DNA of 64,000 bases, taken from assembly GCF_001715975.1 (NCBI RefSeq), contig NZ_MARB01000008.1, positions 1-64,000 on the forward strand, read 5' to 3'. Positions 45,569 through 55,339 of this stretch are shown here, piece after piece. A program made the translations under genes and the position numbers. The notes under the pieces are model-generated. The model did no database searches, had not been told where the DNA came from, and worked only from the letters and a program-made list of their open reading frames with translations. Position 1 is the first letter of the stretch. The number at the start of each line of letters is the position of its first letter. The stretch is from Candidatus Thiodiazotropha endolucinida (GTDB lineage: Bacteria > Pseudomonadota > Gammaproteobacteria > Chromatiales > Chromatiaceae).

Positions 45569-47086
45569 TTATGCATCGGCGCGATACAGCGCTGCTGTTT
45601 GCTGGTATGGATAGAGCTCATCGAGCGGGATGGGCTGAGTATTGGCCTGAATAATCTGGCAATGGTGGCGCCGAAGCGCCCGTGGATGAGGTACGCCGCA
45701 TGAGTGAGCGATCAGCCCGCTGCCATAATGAATCTTATTGACAAAATTCTTTATTCGCAGCGCCTTCTGTTGTGGATTGAGTCCCCGCTGCAGTCGCTTG
45801 TTGTGGGTGGTGATGCCCGTGGGGCAGGTGTTTCTATTGCACTTCAAGGCCTGGATGCAACCCATAGCAAGCATAAAGCCACGTGCCGAAGTGACAAAAT
45901 CCGCGCCAACGCAGAATGCCCAGGCGGTTTCCGAAGGCGTGATCAACTTGCCTGATGCGATCACCTTGATTCGATCACGCAGGCCGTATCGTTGAAGGAT
46001 ATCGACGACTTTCGGCAAAGCCGCCTTGATAGGCAGCCCGACACTGTCCATCAGTGGCATCGGTGCCGCACCGGTGCCGCCGTCGCCACCATCGATGGTG
46101 ATGAAGTCCGGTGCGCAGGCAATACCGCATTGATGTATCTTTTCGCACATCTCTTCGAGCCAGGTATGGGTTCCGACCACGGTCTTGAAACCAACCGGCT
46201 TGCCGGAGAGGTCGCGCACAAGATTGATAAAGTCCAGTAACTCTGAAAAGTTGGAGATCTCTGGATGACGATTGGGTGATATGGAAGCCTCGCCCACCGG
46301 GATGCCGCGTATCGCAGCAATCTCTTCAGTGACTTTCCTGCCCGGCAGTATGCCGCCCTTGCCCGGCTTGGCGCCCTGGCTGAGTTTTATCTCGAACATC
46401 TTAATCCGGGGGATGGCTGCAATCTCTGTCAGCCTCTTCTTGCAGAAGCGGCCTGCTCTATCGCGTACGCCGTATTTGGCGGTGCCTATCTGAAATACCA
46501 GGTCGCAGTCCCCTTCCAAATGATAGGGTGAAAGACCGCCTTCACCGGTATTCAGCCAGCAATCGGCCAGTTTCGCCCCACGAGAGAGGGCGCGAACCGC
46601 CGGGATTGAGATGGCGCCATAACTCATGCCGGATATGTGGATCAGAGAAGCGGTCCGGTATGGCTCTCTGCAACCGGTCCCAATGATCACCGGCGGTGCA
46701 TGGGCGGCATCGCTTGCCAGGGTGGGAAACGGGGTGTTGACGAACAGGATCGTACCTGGCGTATTCAGCGATTTGGTGGAGCCGAAGGCGATGGTATTGT
46801 CGACCCCCGCAGCGGAGTGGTAGACCCACTCCCGTTCTGCCCGGTTGAATGGCATCTCCTCCCTGTCCATGGCAAAGAAATACTGTCTGAAGAACTCGCC
46901 CAGACGGTTGAACAGGGATCGAAAACGGCCGATTACCGGAAAATTATGACGGATAGCGTCCCTGGTCTGGGAGAGGTCGATGATAAACAGGATGACCACC
47001 AGCAATGCAGCACAGCCGATGACGAAGATAAACAGTGCTGAGAGTGCCGCTACGCCCTGCATTGAAAAGAAACTGATCCAGTCCAT
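45569..47086 (-). CDS. FMN-binding glutamate synthase family protein
   Basis: A 505-residue protein with an N-terminal membrane helix (about 10-35) ahead of a GltB-type FMN barrel. Recognised parts are GMSYGAISIPAVRALSRGA, LNTGEGGLSPYHLEGDCDLV, SQGAKPGKGGILPG, DGGDGGTGAAPMPLMDSVG and the Cys cluster region MGCIQALKCNRNTCPTGI. It has only the synthase barrel, without a glutaminase domain. Such membrane-tethered proteins are annotated as glutamate synthase-like, but their reaction is not settled. ATG 47086 is preferred over an upstream TTG. It is divergent from glnE. Confidence 0.88.
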   Translation of the reverse strand: MDWISFFSMQGVAALSALFIFVIGCAALLVVILFIIDLSQTRDAIRHNFPVIGRFRSLFNRLGEFFRQYFFAMDREEMPFNRAEREWVYHSAAGVDNTIAFGSTKSLNTPGTILFVNTPFPTLASDAAHAPPVIIGTGCREPYRTASLIHISGMSYGAISIPAVRALSRGAKLADCWLNTGEGGLSPYHLEGDCDLVFQIGTAKYGVRDRAGRFCKKRLTEIAAIPRIKMFEIKLSQGAKPGKGGILPGRKVTEEIAAIRGIPVGEASISPNRHPEISNFSELLDFINLVRDLSGKPVGFKTVVGTHTWLEEMCEKIHQCGIACAPDFITIDGGDGGTGAAPMPLMDSVGLPIKAALPKVVDILQRYGLRDRIKVIASGKLITPSETAWAFCVGADFVTSARGFMLAMGCIQALKCNRNTCPTGITTHNKRLQRGLNPQQKALRIKNFVNKIHYGSGLIAHSCGVPHPRALRRHHCQIIQANTQPIPLDELYPYQQTAALYRADA

Positions 47087-47367
47087 CCCGGGTACCAACG
47101 CTATGGTGTATTGCCTGATTGATATACGCAACGGAGAGGGGCTTGGATTTGGATCAGCGTTGACAGGCCCTGGGAGCGGAGTCTCATGAGTCCACTTAAG
47201 AAAGCTCTGATCCAGTCAGGGATTCCATAACATTAAGCCGGAAAAAAACTGTTAGACTGGCAAAACAGTGGCAATAGGCACGGGTAAAATCAGCAAATAT
47301 CGAGAGGTGGGCGGATGATACCCTGTGTAGTATTGGATGATAGAAACATTACCACCCTGAATCTGAC

Positions 47368-50247
47368 ATGGGTTTGCGTGTGAATCTGCAACAAGAGACA
47401 GAAAAACAGTGGCAGCAGTGGCGGCAGAAACTGAATGAAGCGGGACTGTCGATACCCCAGCAGGCCGAATTTCATCAGGCTGCGCTGAAGGTCTGGGAGG
47501 CAAGCGATTATGTGGTGCAGTGCGCGCTGCGTTATTTGGAATTGCTGCCGGATCTTTATCGGGATGGGGATCTGAACCGCTCCTTCAACGAAGGCGAAAT
47601 GTCGCAGCGTCTTGCACTCGTGTTGGAGAGTGTCAGCGATGAAACTAGGCTTTCGCATATACTCAGAGAATTTCGTCGCCGTCAGATGGTACGCATAATC
47701 TGGCGGGATCTTGCCGGATTGGCGCCGCTGGATGAAACCTTGGAGGATCTTTCCGCACTGGCGGACAGTTGTATCGATCGGGCGCTGCAGAAGCTCTATG
47801 CCTGGTTTTGCGATCAGATGGGCACACCTCGAAATCAGGAGGGCGAAGCGCAATCGCTGGTGGTCCTGGGGATGGGTAAATTGGGTGCTAGGGAGCTCAA
47901 TCTATCCTCAGATATCGATCTGATCTTCGCCTATCCGGAAGGCGGCCAAACCGATGGTGTACGGCAATTCACCAATGAGCAGTTTTTTATCCGCCTCTGC
48001 CAGCGTCTGGTCCAGGTATTGGACAATCATACGGGTGACGGTTTTGTATTCAGGGTGGATACCCGGCTGCGTCCCTTTGGCAGTGCCGGGCCTCTTGCCA
48101 TGAGTTTTGCCGCCATGGAGAGTTACTATGGCTCGCAGGGGCGGGAGTGGGAACGCTATGCCATGATCAAGGCGCGTGTAGTGGCGGGTGATTCGCGTGC
48201 CGGGGATGAGTTGATGGCCCTGTTGCGCCCCTTCGTATATCGTCGATATCTCGATTTCGGAGCAATCGAATCCCTGCGCGAGATGAAGCAGTTGATCAGT
48301 AATGAACTGCATAAAAAAGGCATGGAGGCCAATATCAAGCTTGGTCCCGGTGGTATTCGCGAGATCGAGTTCATCGGTCAGGCCTTTCAGCTAATTCGCG
48401 GTGGCCGGGACAAGGAACTTCAGATCAGGCCCATCCTGCTCGTGCTGCAATGCCTGCAGGAGCGGGGGCTGATGCCGGAGTATGCGGTGCAGGAGTTGAG
48501 TGAATCCTACCGATACCTGCGCCTGGTGGAGAATCGCCTGCAGGCATGGCAGGACAGGCAGACCCATCTCCTGCCGGCTGATGAAGTAGGCAGGCTGCGC
48601 TTGGCCCGATCCATGGGATATGCCTGCTGGGATGACTTCTCCAGCCAGCTTGAGCACTACCGCAGACGTGTTCAGGAACACTTCGATATGGTGTTTGCCG
48701 CGCCGCAGACATCGAGTGACGAAGAGACTCAACCACTTACCGGCGTCTGGCATGATAGCGTCGATCAGGAGCAGGCGATTGAAGCCCTGCGGGCGGCAGG
48801 CTTCAGTAACAGTGAACAGGCGTTACGGCAGTTGCATACATTTCGTGGCAGCCACGCCTATCGTCGACTGAGTACCAAGGGACGGGAGCGACTCGATCAA
48901 TTGATGCCGTTGCTGCTGGAGGCTGTGGGGCAGTCGGAGTGGGCTGACGATACACTGCATCGGGTAACCGGCCTGCTCGAAGCGATCGCCCAGCGTACCG
49001 CCTACATCGCGCTGCTGGTTGAGAATCCATTGGTACTATCACAATTGGTCAAATTGACGGCGGTCAGTCCCTGGGTCGCCAATATGCTGATCCGGCATCC
49101 TATCCTGTTGGATGAACTGCTCGATCCAAGGCGGCTCTACTCCCCGCTGAAGCGTGCTGAACTCAATGTGGAACTGGCGGATCAGCTCGCCCGTATCGAT
49201 GAGAATGACCTGGAGAGCCAGATGGAGTTGCTGCGTCTCTTCGCGCAGAGTAACAGGCTGCGGGTTGCGGCGGCGGACATCGCCGGGCAGATTCCTTTGA
49301 TGGTGGTCAGTGACTATCTGACCTGGATTGCCGAAAGTGTCATTGAGCAGGTGATTCGACTCACCTACCTGGAATTGGTGCGACGCCATGGGCGGCCCCC
49401 TGGGCTGGCCCGGGATGAGACCGGTTTTGCGGTTGTCGGCTATGGCAAACTGGGTGGTATCGAATTGGGTTTCGGTTCCGATTTGGATATGGTTTTTCTG
49501 CATGGCTGCGCCGACAGGAACGCCTTCACGGACGGTCACAAGCCGGTCTCCGTGGATGTCTTCTATGCCCGAATGGCGCAACGCTTTATTCACATCATGA
49601 CCACGCGGACGCCCTCCGGCATTCTCTATGATGTGGATATGCGGCTTCGGCCTAACGGCAACTCCGGGATGATGGTCAGCTCGCTTGAGACATTTGAGAC
49701 CTATCAACACAACAACGCCTGGACATGGGAGCACCAGGCGCTGGTGAGGGCGCGTGTAGTGGCGGGGGACAAGCGGATCAATGACCGCTTCGAAGCGATT
49801 CGTCACCAGGTGCTCAGCAGGCAGCAGGACCCTGCGCGGTTACAGGGTGAAGTGGTCGAAATGCGTGAGAAAATGCGAGCCGGCCTGGATAAGAGCAACC
49901 CGGATCAATTTGATCTCAAGCAGGGAACCGGCGGTATCGTCGATATAGAATTTATGGTTCAATACACGGTCCTCCGGTGGGCGCACGACTATCCTGAACT
50001 CCTGGTGTGGACAGACAACATTCGTCTACTGGAGACCATGAGCAAGCTCGGTCTGCTGAACGATTATGCGGCTGAGCGCATGATGGGGATCTACAAGGTA
50101 CTGCGCGCGGCCTACCACCGCAGCGCATTACAGGATCTGCCGGCTCTGGTCGAGATTGAAAAACTCGCCGAAGAGCGGGCGCTGGTACAGGAGATCTGGT
50201 CCTGTATGATGCAAAACAAAAAAACTGAACGAGAGATGTTCCAATGA
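47368..50247 (+). CDS. glnE: Glutamine synthetase adenylyltransferase/deadenylase
   Basis: A 959-residue bifunctional nucleotidyltransferase that switches glutamine synthetase activity. Each half has its own catalytic site: GMGKLGARELNLSSDIDL (about 169-187) for removal of AMP and GYGKLGGIELGFGSDLDM (about 691-708) for adding it. Each is followed by RVDTRLRPFGSAGPL or DVDMRLRPNGNSGMM. The length is normal. The glutamine synthetase and PII genes are not in the window. It overlaps ilvE by four bases. Confidence 0.97.
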   Translation: MGLRVNLQQETEKQWQQWRQKLNEAGLSIPQQAEFHQAALKVWEASDYVVQCALRYLELLPDLYRDGDLNRSFNEGEMSQRLALVLESVSDETRLSHILREFRRRQMVRIIWRDLAGLAPLDETLEDLSALADSCIDRALQKLYAWFCDQMGTPRNQEGEAQSLVVLGMGKLGARELNLSSDIDLIFAYPEGGQTDGVRQFTNEQFFIRLCQRLVQVLDNHTGDGFVFRVDTRLRPFGSAGPLAMSFAAMESYYGSQGREWERYAMIKARVVAGDSRAGDELMALLRPFVYRRYLDFGAIESLREMKQLISNELHKKGMEANIKLGPGGIREIEFIGQAFQLIRGGRDKELQIRPILLVLQCLQERGLMPEYAVQELSESYRYLRLVENRLQAWQDRQTHLLPADEVGRLRLARSMGYACWDDFSSQLEHYRRRVQEHFDMVFAAPQTSSDEETQPLTGVWHDSVDQEQAIEALRAAGFSNSEQALRQLHTFRGSHAYRRLSTKGRERLDQLMPLLLEAVGQSEWADDTLHRVTGLLEAIAQRTAYIALLVENPLVLSQLVKLTAVSPWVANMLIRHPILLDELLDPRRLYSPLKRAELNVELADQLARIDENDLESQMELLRLFAQSNRLRVAAADIAGQIPLMVVSDYLTWIAESVIEQVIRLTYLELVRRHGRPPGLARDETGFAVVGYGKLGGIELGFGSDLDMVFLHGCADRNAFTDGHKPVSVDVFYARMAQRFIHIMTTRTPSGILYDVDMRLRPNGNSGMMVSSLETFETYQHNNAWTWEHQALVRARVVAGDKRINDRFEAIRHQVLSRQQDPARLQGEVVEMREKMRAGLDKSNPDQFDLKQGTGGIVDIEFMVQYTVLRWAHDYPELLVWTDNIRLLETMSKLGLLNDYAAERMMGIYKVLRAAYHRSALQDLPALVEIEKLAEERALVQEIWSCMMQNKKTEREMFQ

Positions 50248-51170
50248 TGTCGACAATGGCAGACCGTGACGGTGTCATCTGGCTGGATGGCAAGATGGTT
50301 CCATGGCGTGAAGCTAAGACCCACGTCCTGACGCATACCCTGCACTATGGCATGGGGGTCTTCGAAGGTGTGCGGGCATACCACGCAGAGAAGGGTACCG
50401 CCATCTTCCGCCTGCAGGACCATACCGACCGGCTGTTTCGCTCCGCACATATCTTGAATATGTCGATGCCCTTTGACCGTGAAACCCTCAATCAGGCACA
50501 AATGGCGGCGGTCAGGGAGAATGATCTCGATTCCGCCTATATCCGGCCGATGTGTTTCTACGGTTCAGAGGGGATGGGGCTGCGGGCCGACAATCTCAAG
50601 GTACACTGCATGGTGGCCGCATGGGAGTGGGGCGCCTATCTTGGGGCGGAGAATATGGAGAAGGGTATCCGTATCCGCGTCTCCTCGTTTACCCGTCACC
50701 ATGTCAACATCACCATGTGCCGGGCCAAGGCGAACGGTAACTATATGAACTCCATGATGGCGCTCCAGGAAGCCCTGCATGACGGCTATGATGAGGCCTT
50801 GCTGCTGGATGCCGAGGGCTATGTCATGGAGGGTTCCGGTGAAAATATCTTTATTGTGCGGGATGGCGTTATCTACACCCCGGACCTGACATCGGCACTG
50901 GACGGAATCACACGAAAGAGTGTCATCGAATTGGCTGAACAGCGGGGCTACGAGGTTATCGAAAAGCGGATAACACGGGACGAGGTCTACATTGCGGATG
51001 AGGCGTTCTTCACCGGCACCGCGGCTGAGGTGACACCGATACGCGAGGTGGATAATCGTCCCATCGGCAATGGTGGTCGCGGCCCGATCACGAGCATATT
51101 GCAAAAAGACTATTTCGATCTCGTTCACGGGCGTCTTGCATTCCATCCGGAATGGCTCGCATATGTCTGA
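50244..51170 (+). CDS. ilvE: Branched-chain amino acid aminotransferase
   Basis: A 308-residue fold-IV PLP enzyme for the last step in Val, Leu and Ile synthesis. Landmarks are THTLHYGMGVFEGVRAY, the PLP Lys in RAKANGNYMNS (about residue 162), EGSGENIFIVRDG and FFTGTAAEVTPIREVD. Its start overlaps glnE (ATGA). A small zinc-finger gene follows after 15 bases, a common order before LPS genes. Confidence 0.97.
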   Translation: MMSTMADRDGVIWLDGKMVPWREAKTHVLTHTLHYGMGVFEGVRAYHAEKGTAIFRLQDHTDRLFRSAHILNMSMPFDRETLNQAQMAAVRENDLDSAYIRPMCFYGSEGMGLRADNLKVHCMVAAWEWGAYLGAENMEKGIRIRVSSFTRHHVNITMCRAKANGNYMNSMMALQEALHDGYDEALLLDAEGYVMEGSGENIFIVRDGVIYTPDLTSALDGITRKSVIELAEQRGYEVIEKRITRDEVYIADEAFFTGTAAEVTPIREVDNRPIGNGGRGPITSILQKDYFDLVHGRLAFHPEWLAYV

Positions 51171-51185
51171 TCAGGAGTATTGAGG

Positions 51186-51374
51186 ATGACGCAAACAGAG
51201 ACTCAAGCAACACAGCAAGATGCGCAAAAGGTCACGCGAAATGATCTGCCTTTGAGCTGTCCAAGGCCTGGTGAGGCATTGGCCGGATTACACCCGCGGG
51301 TCTATCTGCCCATTGAAAAGACCGGCAGTGCTGTCTGCCCCTATTGCGGGACCCGCTATCAGCTGAGCGATTAG
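51186..51374 (+). CDS. Small zinc-finger (zf-CHCC) protein
   Basis: A 62-residue protein with a C-terminal zf-CHCC motif: Cys in LSCPRPGE, His in LHPRVYLPI and the Cys pair VCPYCGTRYQL. It resembles the bacterial relatives of the mitochondrial complex I subunit NDUFS6. The function in bacteria is unknown. ATG 51186 follows CAGGAG. An in-frame TTG at 51180 is possible but weaker. Confidence 0.85.
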   Translation: MTQTETQATQQDAQKVTRNDLPLSCPRPGEALAGLHPRVYLPIEKTGSAVCPYCGTRYQLSD

Positions 51375-51878
51375 ATATAGAGGTACTGGTTTGCACCGTT
51401 CCCTGGTAAAGACAAGTACCTGCTACAGATCCTACCGTTATTGACCTTGCTATGACGAACGGACAGCAACGTAAAACTGGCAGATTTATACGGGTGCTTT
51501 CTGTTAGCGATTATTTGGGTTTATTCGCGGCCTTTGTTTTTACATAGAAAATTTCAGAATACGCATTAACACACTACCTGCAAGTCTTTACGGGACTTTG
51601 CATGATATAGCCTGGGCTATACCCGATCCTTCATGGTGATGGAGAACGGGGTCTTGCGTGGCTGTAAGTGATTGAACATCCTTATATGCTTGGCTCGATT
51701 CCACTCACATCGAGGAGCATGAAAAGCCGCTGGATAAGCTATTGGCCTTAATAAAAGCGCGATAAATATATTGATTCCCGTCACATTGCGCTCTGAGAAT
51801 CAATGTTGCCAAACCCCGGCAGGTTTCAGAGAATTAATTTCAAGTTTACCTTGAATCACAACCGATGGTCAGTTTGAT
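51375..51878. other. 504-base intergenic region
   Basis: No clear gene. A palindrome at 51606-51621 (TATAGCC-TG-GGCTATA) could be an operator or chance. Near 51685-51765 one plus-strand frame without a start reads like protein (WLDSTHIEEHEKPLDKLL), possibly a gene remnant; I could not place it in a family. Confidence 0.35.
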
Positions 51879-52463
51879 ATGCCTAAATTCAGTGTTTTGA
51901 CCTGGCTGGTAATTATCGTTGCACAAGTCACATACGGCTTGTTGGTCTATGCGATTACCCGCAGTTACTATGAAGATACAAGCGTGACAACCAGTCAGCT
52001 CCCTGCTGCCTCGCCCGAGGCGGCGATCCATCCGCAAGTGGGTTCGTTCGATGCAGTCATGCAGCCGGCGGTAAAAATCCAACCTTCTTCTGAAGCCCTG
52101 GCAACTGATGACCCGGCATTGATAGCCCGTCTTGCGGATGATTACTTTATGCGAAAGGAGTATCCACAGGCGATTGAACTGTATGAGCGTGTATTACAGA
52201 TCAGCCCGGACGATGTGGAAACCTATAACGATCTCGGGTTGTCACTGTTCTATATCGGGCAATCTCAACGCGCGGTGGAGGTATTGCAATCCGGCGCCTC
52301 CAAGCAGCCCGATTTTCAGCGCATACAGTTGACTTTGGGGTTTGTGCTGGCACAAACGGGAAGCAAAGAGGCGGCTTCTGCAGCATTCAACAGGGCTATA
52401 GAGTTGGGTCCTGAGAATACCGTGGGACAGGAAGCCAGGCGCATGTTGAGTGAAATCGAATAG
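51879..52463 (+). CDS. TPR protein with N-terminal membrane anchor
   Basis: A 194-residue protein. A hydrophobic N-terminus (about residues 5-25, LTWLVIIVAQVTYGLLVYA) is followed by a polar spacer. About three tetratricopeptide repeats follow from residue 85 (YPQAIELYERVLQISPDD, then VETYNDLGLSLFYIGQSQRA and a third ending RAIELGPEN). It is likely anchored in the inner membrane with the repeats as a protein-binding platform. No partner is suggested by neighbours. Confidence 0.75.
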   Translation: MPKFSVLTWLVIIVAQVTYGLLVYAITRSYYEDTSVTTSQLPAASPEAAIHPQVGSFDAVMQPAVKIQPSSEALATDDPALIARLADDYFMRKEYPQAIELYERVLQISPDDVETYNDLGLSLFYIGQSQRAVEVLQSGASKQPDFQRIQLTLGFVLAQTGSKEAASAAFNRAIELGPENTVGQEARRMLSEIE

Positions 52464-52495
52464 TTGGCTATAAAATCTGTTCTACTCTATCGCCC

Positions 52496-52600
52496 AACCG
52501 GCCTGGCGGCAGCGTAAACGGTGGCGGCCGCACCATAGATTTCATCGGTACGGACGGCGCCGGCAATATCTGCGATGGCGGGAAGTATAGCTACAATTGA
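52496..52600 (+). pseudogene. C-terminal gene fragment
   Basis: An open stretch without a start codon ends at TGA 52600. Its translation (ending GNICDGGKYSYN, with RTIDFIGTDGAG before it) reads like a genuine Gly-rich, Cys-containing protein C-terminus rather than random sequence. The upstream part of the frame runs into the end of the TPR gene in another frame. It is most simply the tail of a lost gene, although which one is unknown. Confidence 0.35.
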
Positions 52601-52644
52601 TCGATGGAGGTGAATCGGGCTATAGCTCTGCCTGATCTATACCG

Positions 52645-52887
52645 CTATTGCCTGATCCTGGTGTCCGGGTGCATATTGATCTCCCCGTTACGCTCCAATA
52701 TGCCGATTTTATCGCCGGACGGATCGGTGATCACAGGAACGACCTCCTGGAACAGGGGTCTGCGTACGAATTTCAGTTTCCAACCGAATCCTTCCGCTTT
52801 TTGCAGTGCCAGCAGTTGAAGATTGTTCAGCACTTCATTGAGGTTGTCCGGGATCGGTTTGTCTCCTTTTCGGTTTTCCAGCACCAT
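52645..52887 (-). CDS. Small conserved-looking protein of unknown function
   Basis: An 80-residue protein. ATG 52887 is preceded by AAAGGAGAAG, one of the best ribosome sites in the window. The sequence has a helical middle (LNEVLNNLQLLALQKAEGFG) followed by strands with VRRPLFQEVVPVITDPSGDK and ends INMHPDTRIRQ. No membrane segment or signal is visible. I do not recognise the family. A longer in-frame reading to 52998 is rejected because it passes this ribosome site. Confidence 0.75.
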   Translation of the reverse strand: MVLENRKGDKPIPDNLNEVLNNLQLLALQKAEGFGWKLKFVRRPLFQEVVPVITDPSGDKIGILERNGEINMHPDTRIRQ

Positions 52888-53043
52888 ATAACTTCTCCTT
52901 TTTCCCTTTGCATATGCAGTAGCAGGATGTATGCGACTCAGCAAGGATGATAAATTATATGCCATCCCGATGTATATGGAATAATTAGATTCCTGCACAG
53001 AACATACCGAGAAAATTGATGATTACCCAAAACTGGCGGTCGA

Positions 53044-54192
53044 ATGCGTGAAACACCCCTGGGTATGCCGCATGTATGCCTCTTCATTCTCAAGTTTGGC
53101 GACGGCGGCGTGGAACGGATGATGGTCAATATCGCCCGTGGATTGTCGCTTATCGGTGTCCGGGTCGATTTCATCGTCAAAGAGACCGATGCCCCCTACC
53201 TGCACCTGTTGCCGCCGGAAGTGCGGATCATCAGATTTCAGGTGTCAAAGCAGAAGGCGGCGTTACCGAAGCTGATAGACTACCTGAGGAATAATGATCC
53301 GCATATCGTACTTTCCGCGAAGACATTGGATGACCAGGTGGCTTTACTGGCGAAACAGCGCCATGCCGGTCGAACCCGTTTTTTTCTGCGCCCCGGGACA
53401 GCCCTGCTATCAAGAATGAAGGCGCGCGGTACACATCCGCTTCGTCGCTGGTTGAAGAAACGACAACTGGTTTCACTGTTCAGCAGGGCGGATGGCGTGG
53501 TTGCGGTCTCCCAGGGGGTGGCTGATGAAGTGGTGGAGATCAGCCATATTCCACTGGCTAAAATCAATGTCATCAAGAATCCGACCATCACGCCGGAGCT
53601 TTATCAGCAAGCGGAGATGTCCGTTGACGATGAATGGCTGGCACCGGCTCTGCCCCCGCTGATTCTCGGTATTGGGGGGTTGCGCAGGCAGAAGGACTTT
53701 CCGACCCTAATGCGTGCCTTTGCCCTGGTACGGAAGCAATTGCCCTGCAGGCTGATGATCCTCGGTCAAGGCAACAAAGAGGAACAACTGTTGAGCCTGG
53801 CTCAGGAGCTGGATTTGGGTGAGGATTTCCGGCTTCCTGGATTTGTCGATAACCCCTATGCCTATCTGAAAGCGGCAAAATTGTTTGTTCTATCTTCGCT
53901 TTGGGAGGGGTCGCCAAACGTGTTGACAGAGGCACTTGCACTCGGTATCTCCTGTGTGAGTACCGACTGCCCGTCCGGACCCTATGAAGTTACCCGTGGG
54001 GGTGAGGTGGCGCCATTGGTGCCGATGGGTGATCCGGAAAGACTGGCCGAAGCCATGTTGCAGACCCTCAGGCAACCATTGGATGCAAAACGCCTGAAGG
54101 AGGCCGTGAGTGACTACACGCTTGAGAAGAGCGCCCGTGGTTATATGGCTGCGTTTGGGTTGACTGTGCCACAGGCAATCGATGGACACTAA
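53044..54192 (+). CDS. Glycosyltransferase family 4
   Basis: A 382-residue GT4 (GT-B fold) enzyme. The N-terminal domain has the nucleotide-sugar glycosyltransferase start FGDGGVERMMVNIARGLS. The C-terminal donor domain has GGLRRQKDFPTLMRAFA and the LSSLWEGSPNVLTEALALG segment, where the EGSPNVLTEAL Glu pair contacts the donor sugar. It has two close relatives in this region (54182 and 58435). Its stop overlaps the next gene by 11 bases. A role in LPS or capsule assembly is inferred from the neighbours. Confidence 0.92.
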   Translation: MRETPLGMPHVCLFILKFGDGGVERMMVNIARGLSLIGVRVDFIVKETDAPYLHLLPPEVRIIRFQVSKQKAALPKLIDYLRNNDPHIVLSAKTLDDQVALLAKQRHAGRTRFFLRPGTALLSRMKARGTHPLRRWLKKRQLVSLFSRADGVVAVSQGVADEVVEISHIPLAKINVIKNPTITPELYQQAEMSVDDEWLAPALPPLILGIGGLRRQKDFPTLMRAFALVRKQLPCRLMILGQGNKEEQLLSLAQELDLGEDFRLPGFVDNPYAYLKAAKLFVLSSLWEGSPNVLTEALALGISCVSTDCPSGPYEVTRGGEVAPLVPMGDPERLAEAMLQTLRQPLDAKRLKEAVSDYTLEKSARGYMAAFGLTVPQAIDGH

Positions 54193-55297
54193 ACCCCGGA
54201 TTGCCTGTTTTCTGGCCACATCCGGACACAGTGGCGTCGACCGGCTTGCAAAAAATCTGCTGCCGGGACTGGCACAGGCAGGCCACCCGGTTGATCTTCT
54301 CAAGATTGGCAACCATGGCCCCTATCTCGATAAACCGCTCAGAGAAAACTTACAGGTTATCGAGTTCAATGCCCGACATGTCTATACTGCACTGCCGGAA
54401 CTATTGCGGTATTTGAAACGGGTCCGTCCCAATGTATTGTTGACCGACAAGGACCGGGTCAACAGAACTGCCATATTTGCCCAGGCATTTAGCGGTGCCA
54501 AGACACGCCTTGTGGTCCGCAGTGGCACCACAGTCAGTGCCAATCTGGCCAGCAGAGGCCGTTTTGATCGTTTCGTGCAGCGTAACTCGATGCGCTATCT
54601 CTATCGACGGGCCGATGCCATTTTAACCCCGTCCAAAGGCGCTGCTGATGACTTCGCTTCGACCATCGGTATACCCCGGGAACGGATTTCCGCGGTGCCG
54701 AGTCCACTCATTACGCCTCAATTTATGCGTCAGTTGGATGAGCCGTTGGATCACCCCTGGTTCGGGCCGGGAAAACCTCGGGTCATTCTGGGCGCAGGCG
54801 AACTATGCCGGCGTAAGGACTTCACAACCCTGATCCGGGCTTTTGCACTGTTGGCCGAAAACTATGATTGCCGCTTGCTAATACTTGGCGAGGGGCGTGC
54901 CAGGGCGAGGTTGGAACAGGAGATAGACCGACTTGGCCTTGGAGATCGAGTCAGCCTGCCTGGATTTGTGGCCAATCCCTATCCATATATGAAACAGTCG
55001 TCCCTGTTCGTGCTCTCCTCTTTATGGGAAGGGATGGGGAATGTGCTTGTCGAGGCGATGGCCGCAGAAACACCGGTCGTCTCCACAGACTGTCCCAGCG
55101 GCCCGGCGGAGCTGTTGGGCGGTTTGTCCGGTGAGCTGTTGGTGGCGCCCGGCGATGCTCCTGGGCTGGCAGAAGCGATGGCGCGTCAATTGGACAATCC
55201 GCTTTCGAAATCCGAACTGCTGGCTGCGGTGGATGCCTATCGGCTGGAAAGCAGCGTCGCAGGCTATCTTGCCGCGATGGGGTTGCTGGTGGAGTGA
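54182..55297 (+). CDS. Glycosyltransferase family 4
   Basis: A 371-residue GT4 paralogue of the preceding gene. It begins with IACFLATSGHSGVDRLAKN, has GAGELCRRKDFTTLIRAFAL and ends its donor domain with LSSLWEGMGNVLVEAMAAE. The change from SPN to MGN at the donor loop may alter the sugar. It starts inside the preceding gene, so the two are coupled. Convergent with phzF. Confidence 0.9.
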   Translation: MDTKPRIACFLATSGHSGVDRLAKNLLPGLAQAGHPVDLLKIGNHGPYLDKPLRENLQVIEFNARHVYTALPELLRYLKRVRPNVLLTDKDRVNRTAIFAQAFSGAKTRLVVRSGTTVSANLASRGRFDRFVQRNSMRYLYRRADAILTPSKGAADDFASTIGIPRERISAVPSPLITPQFMRQLDEPLDHPWFGPGKPRVILGAGELCRRKDFTTLIRAFALLAENYDCRLLILGEGRARARLEQEIDRLGLGDRVSLPGFVANPYPYMKQSSLFVLSSLWEGMGNVLVEAMAAETPVVSTDCPSGPAELLGGLSGELLVAPGDAPGLAEAMARQLDNPLSKSELLAAVDAYRLESSVAGYLAAMGLLVE

Positions 55298-55339
55298 TTT
55301 CCGTATTCTGTGTCGACTGCGCCCACACCACATCGCCCA

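Noticed and set aside
51606-51621. 16-base palindrome as a terminator
   Set aside because: No T run follows and the loop is only two bases; it is at most an operator.
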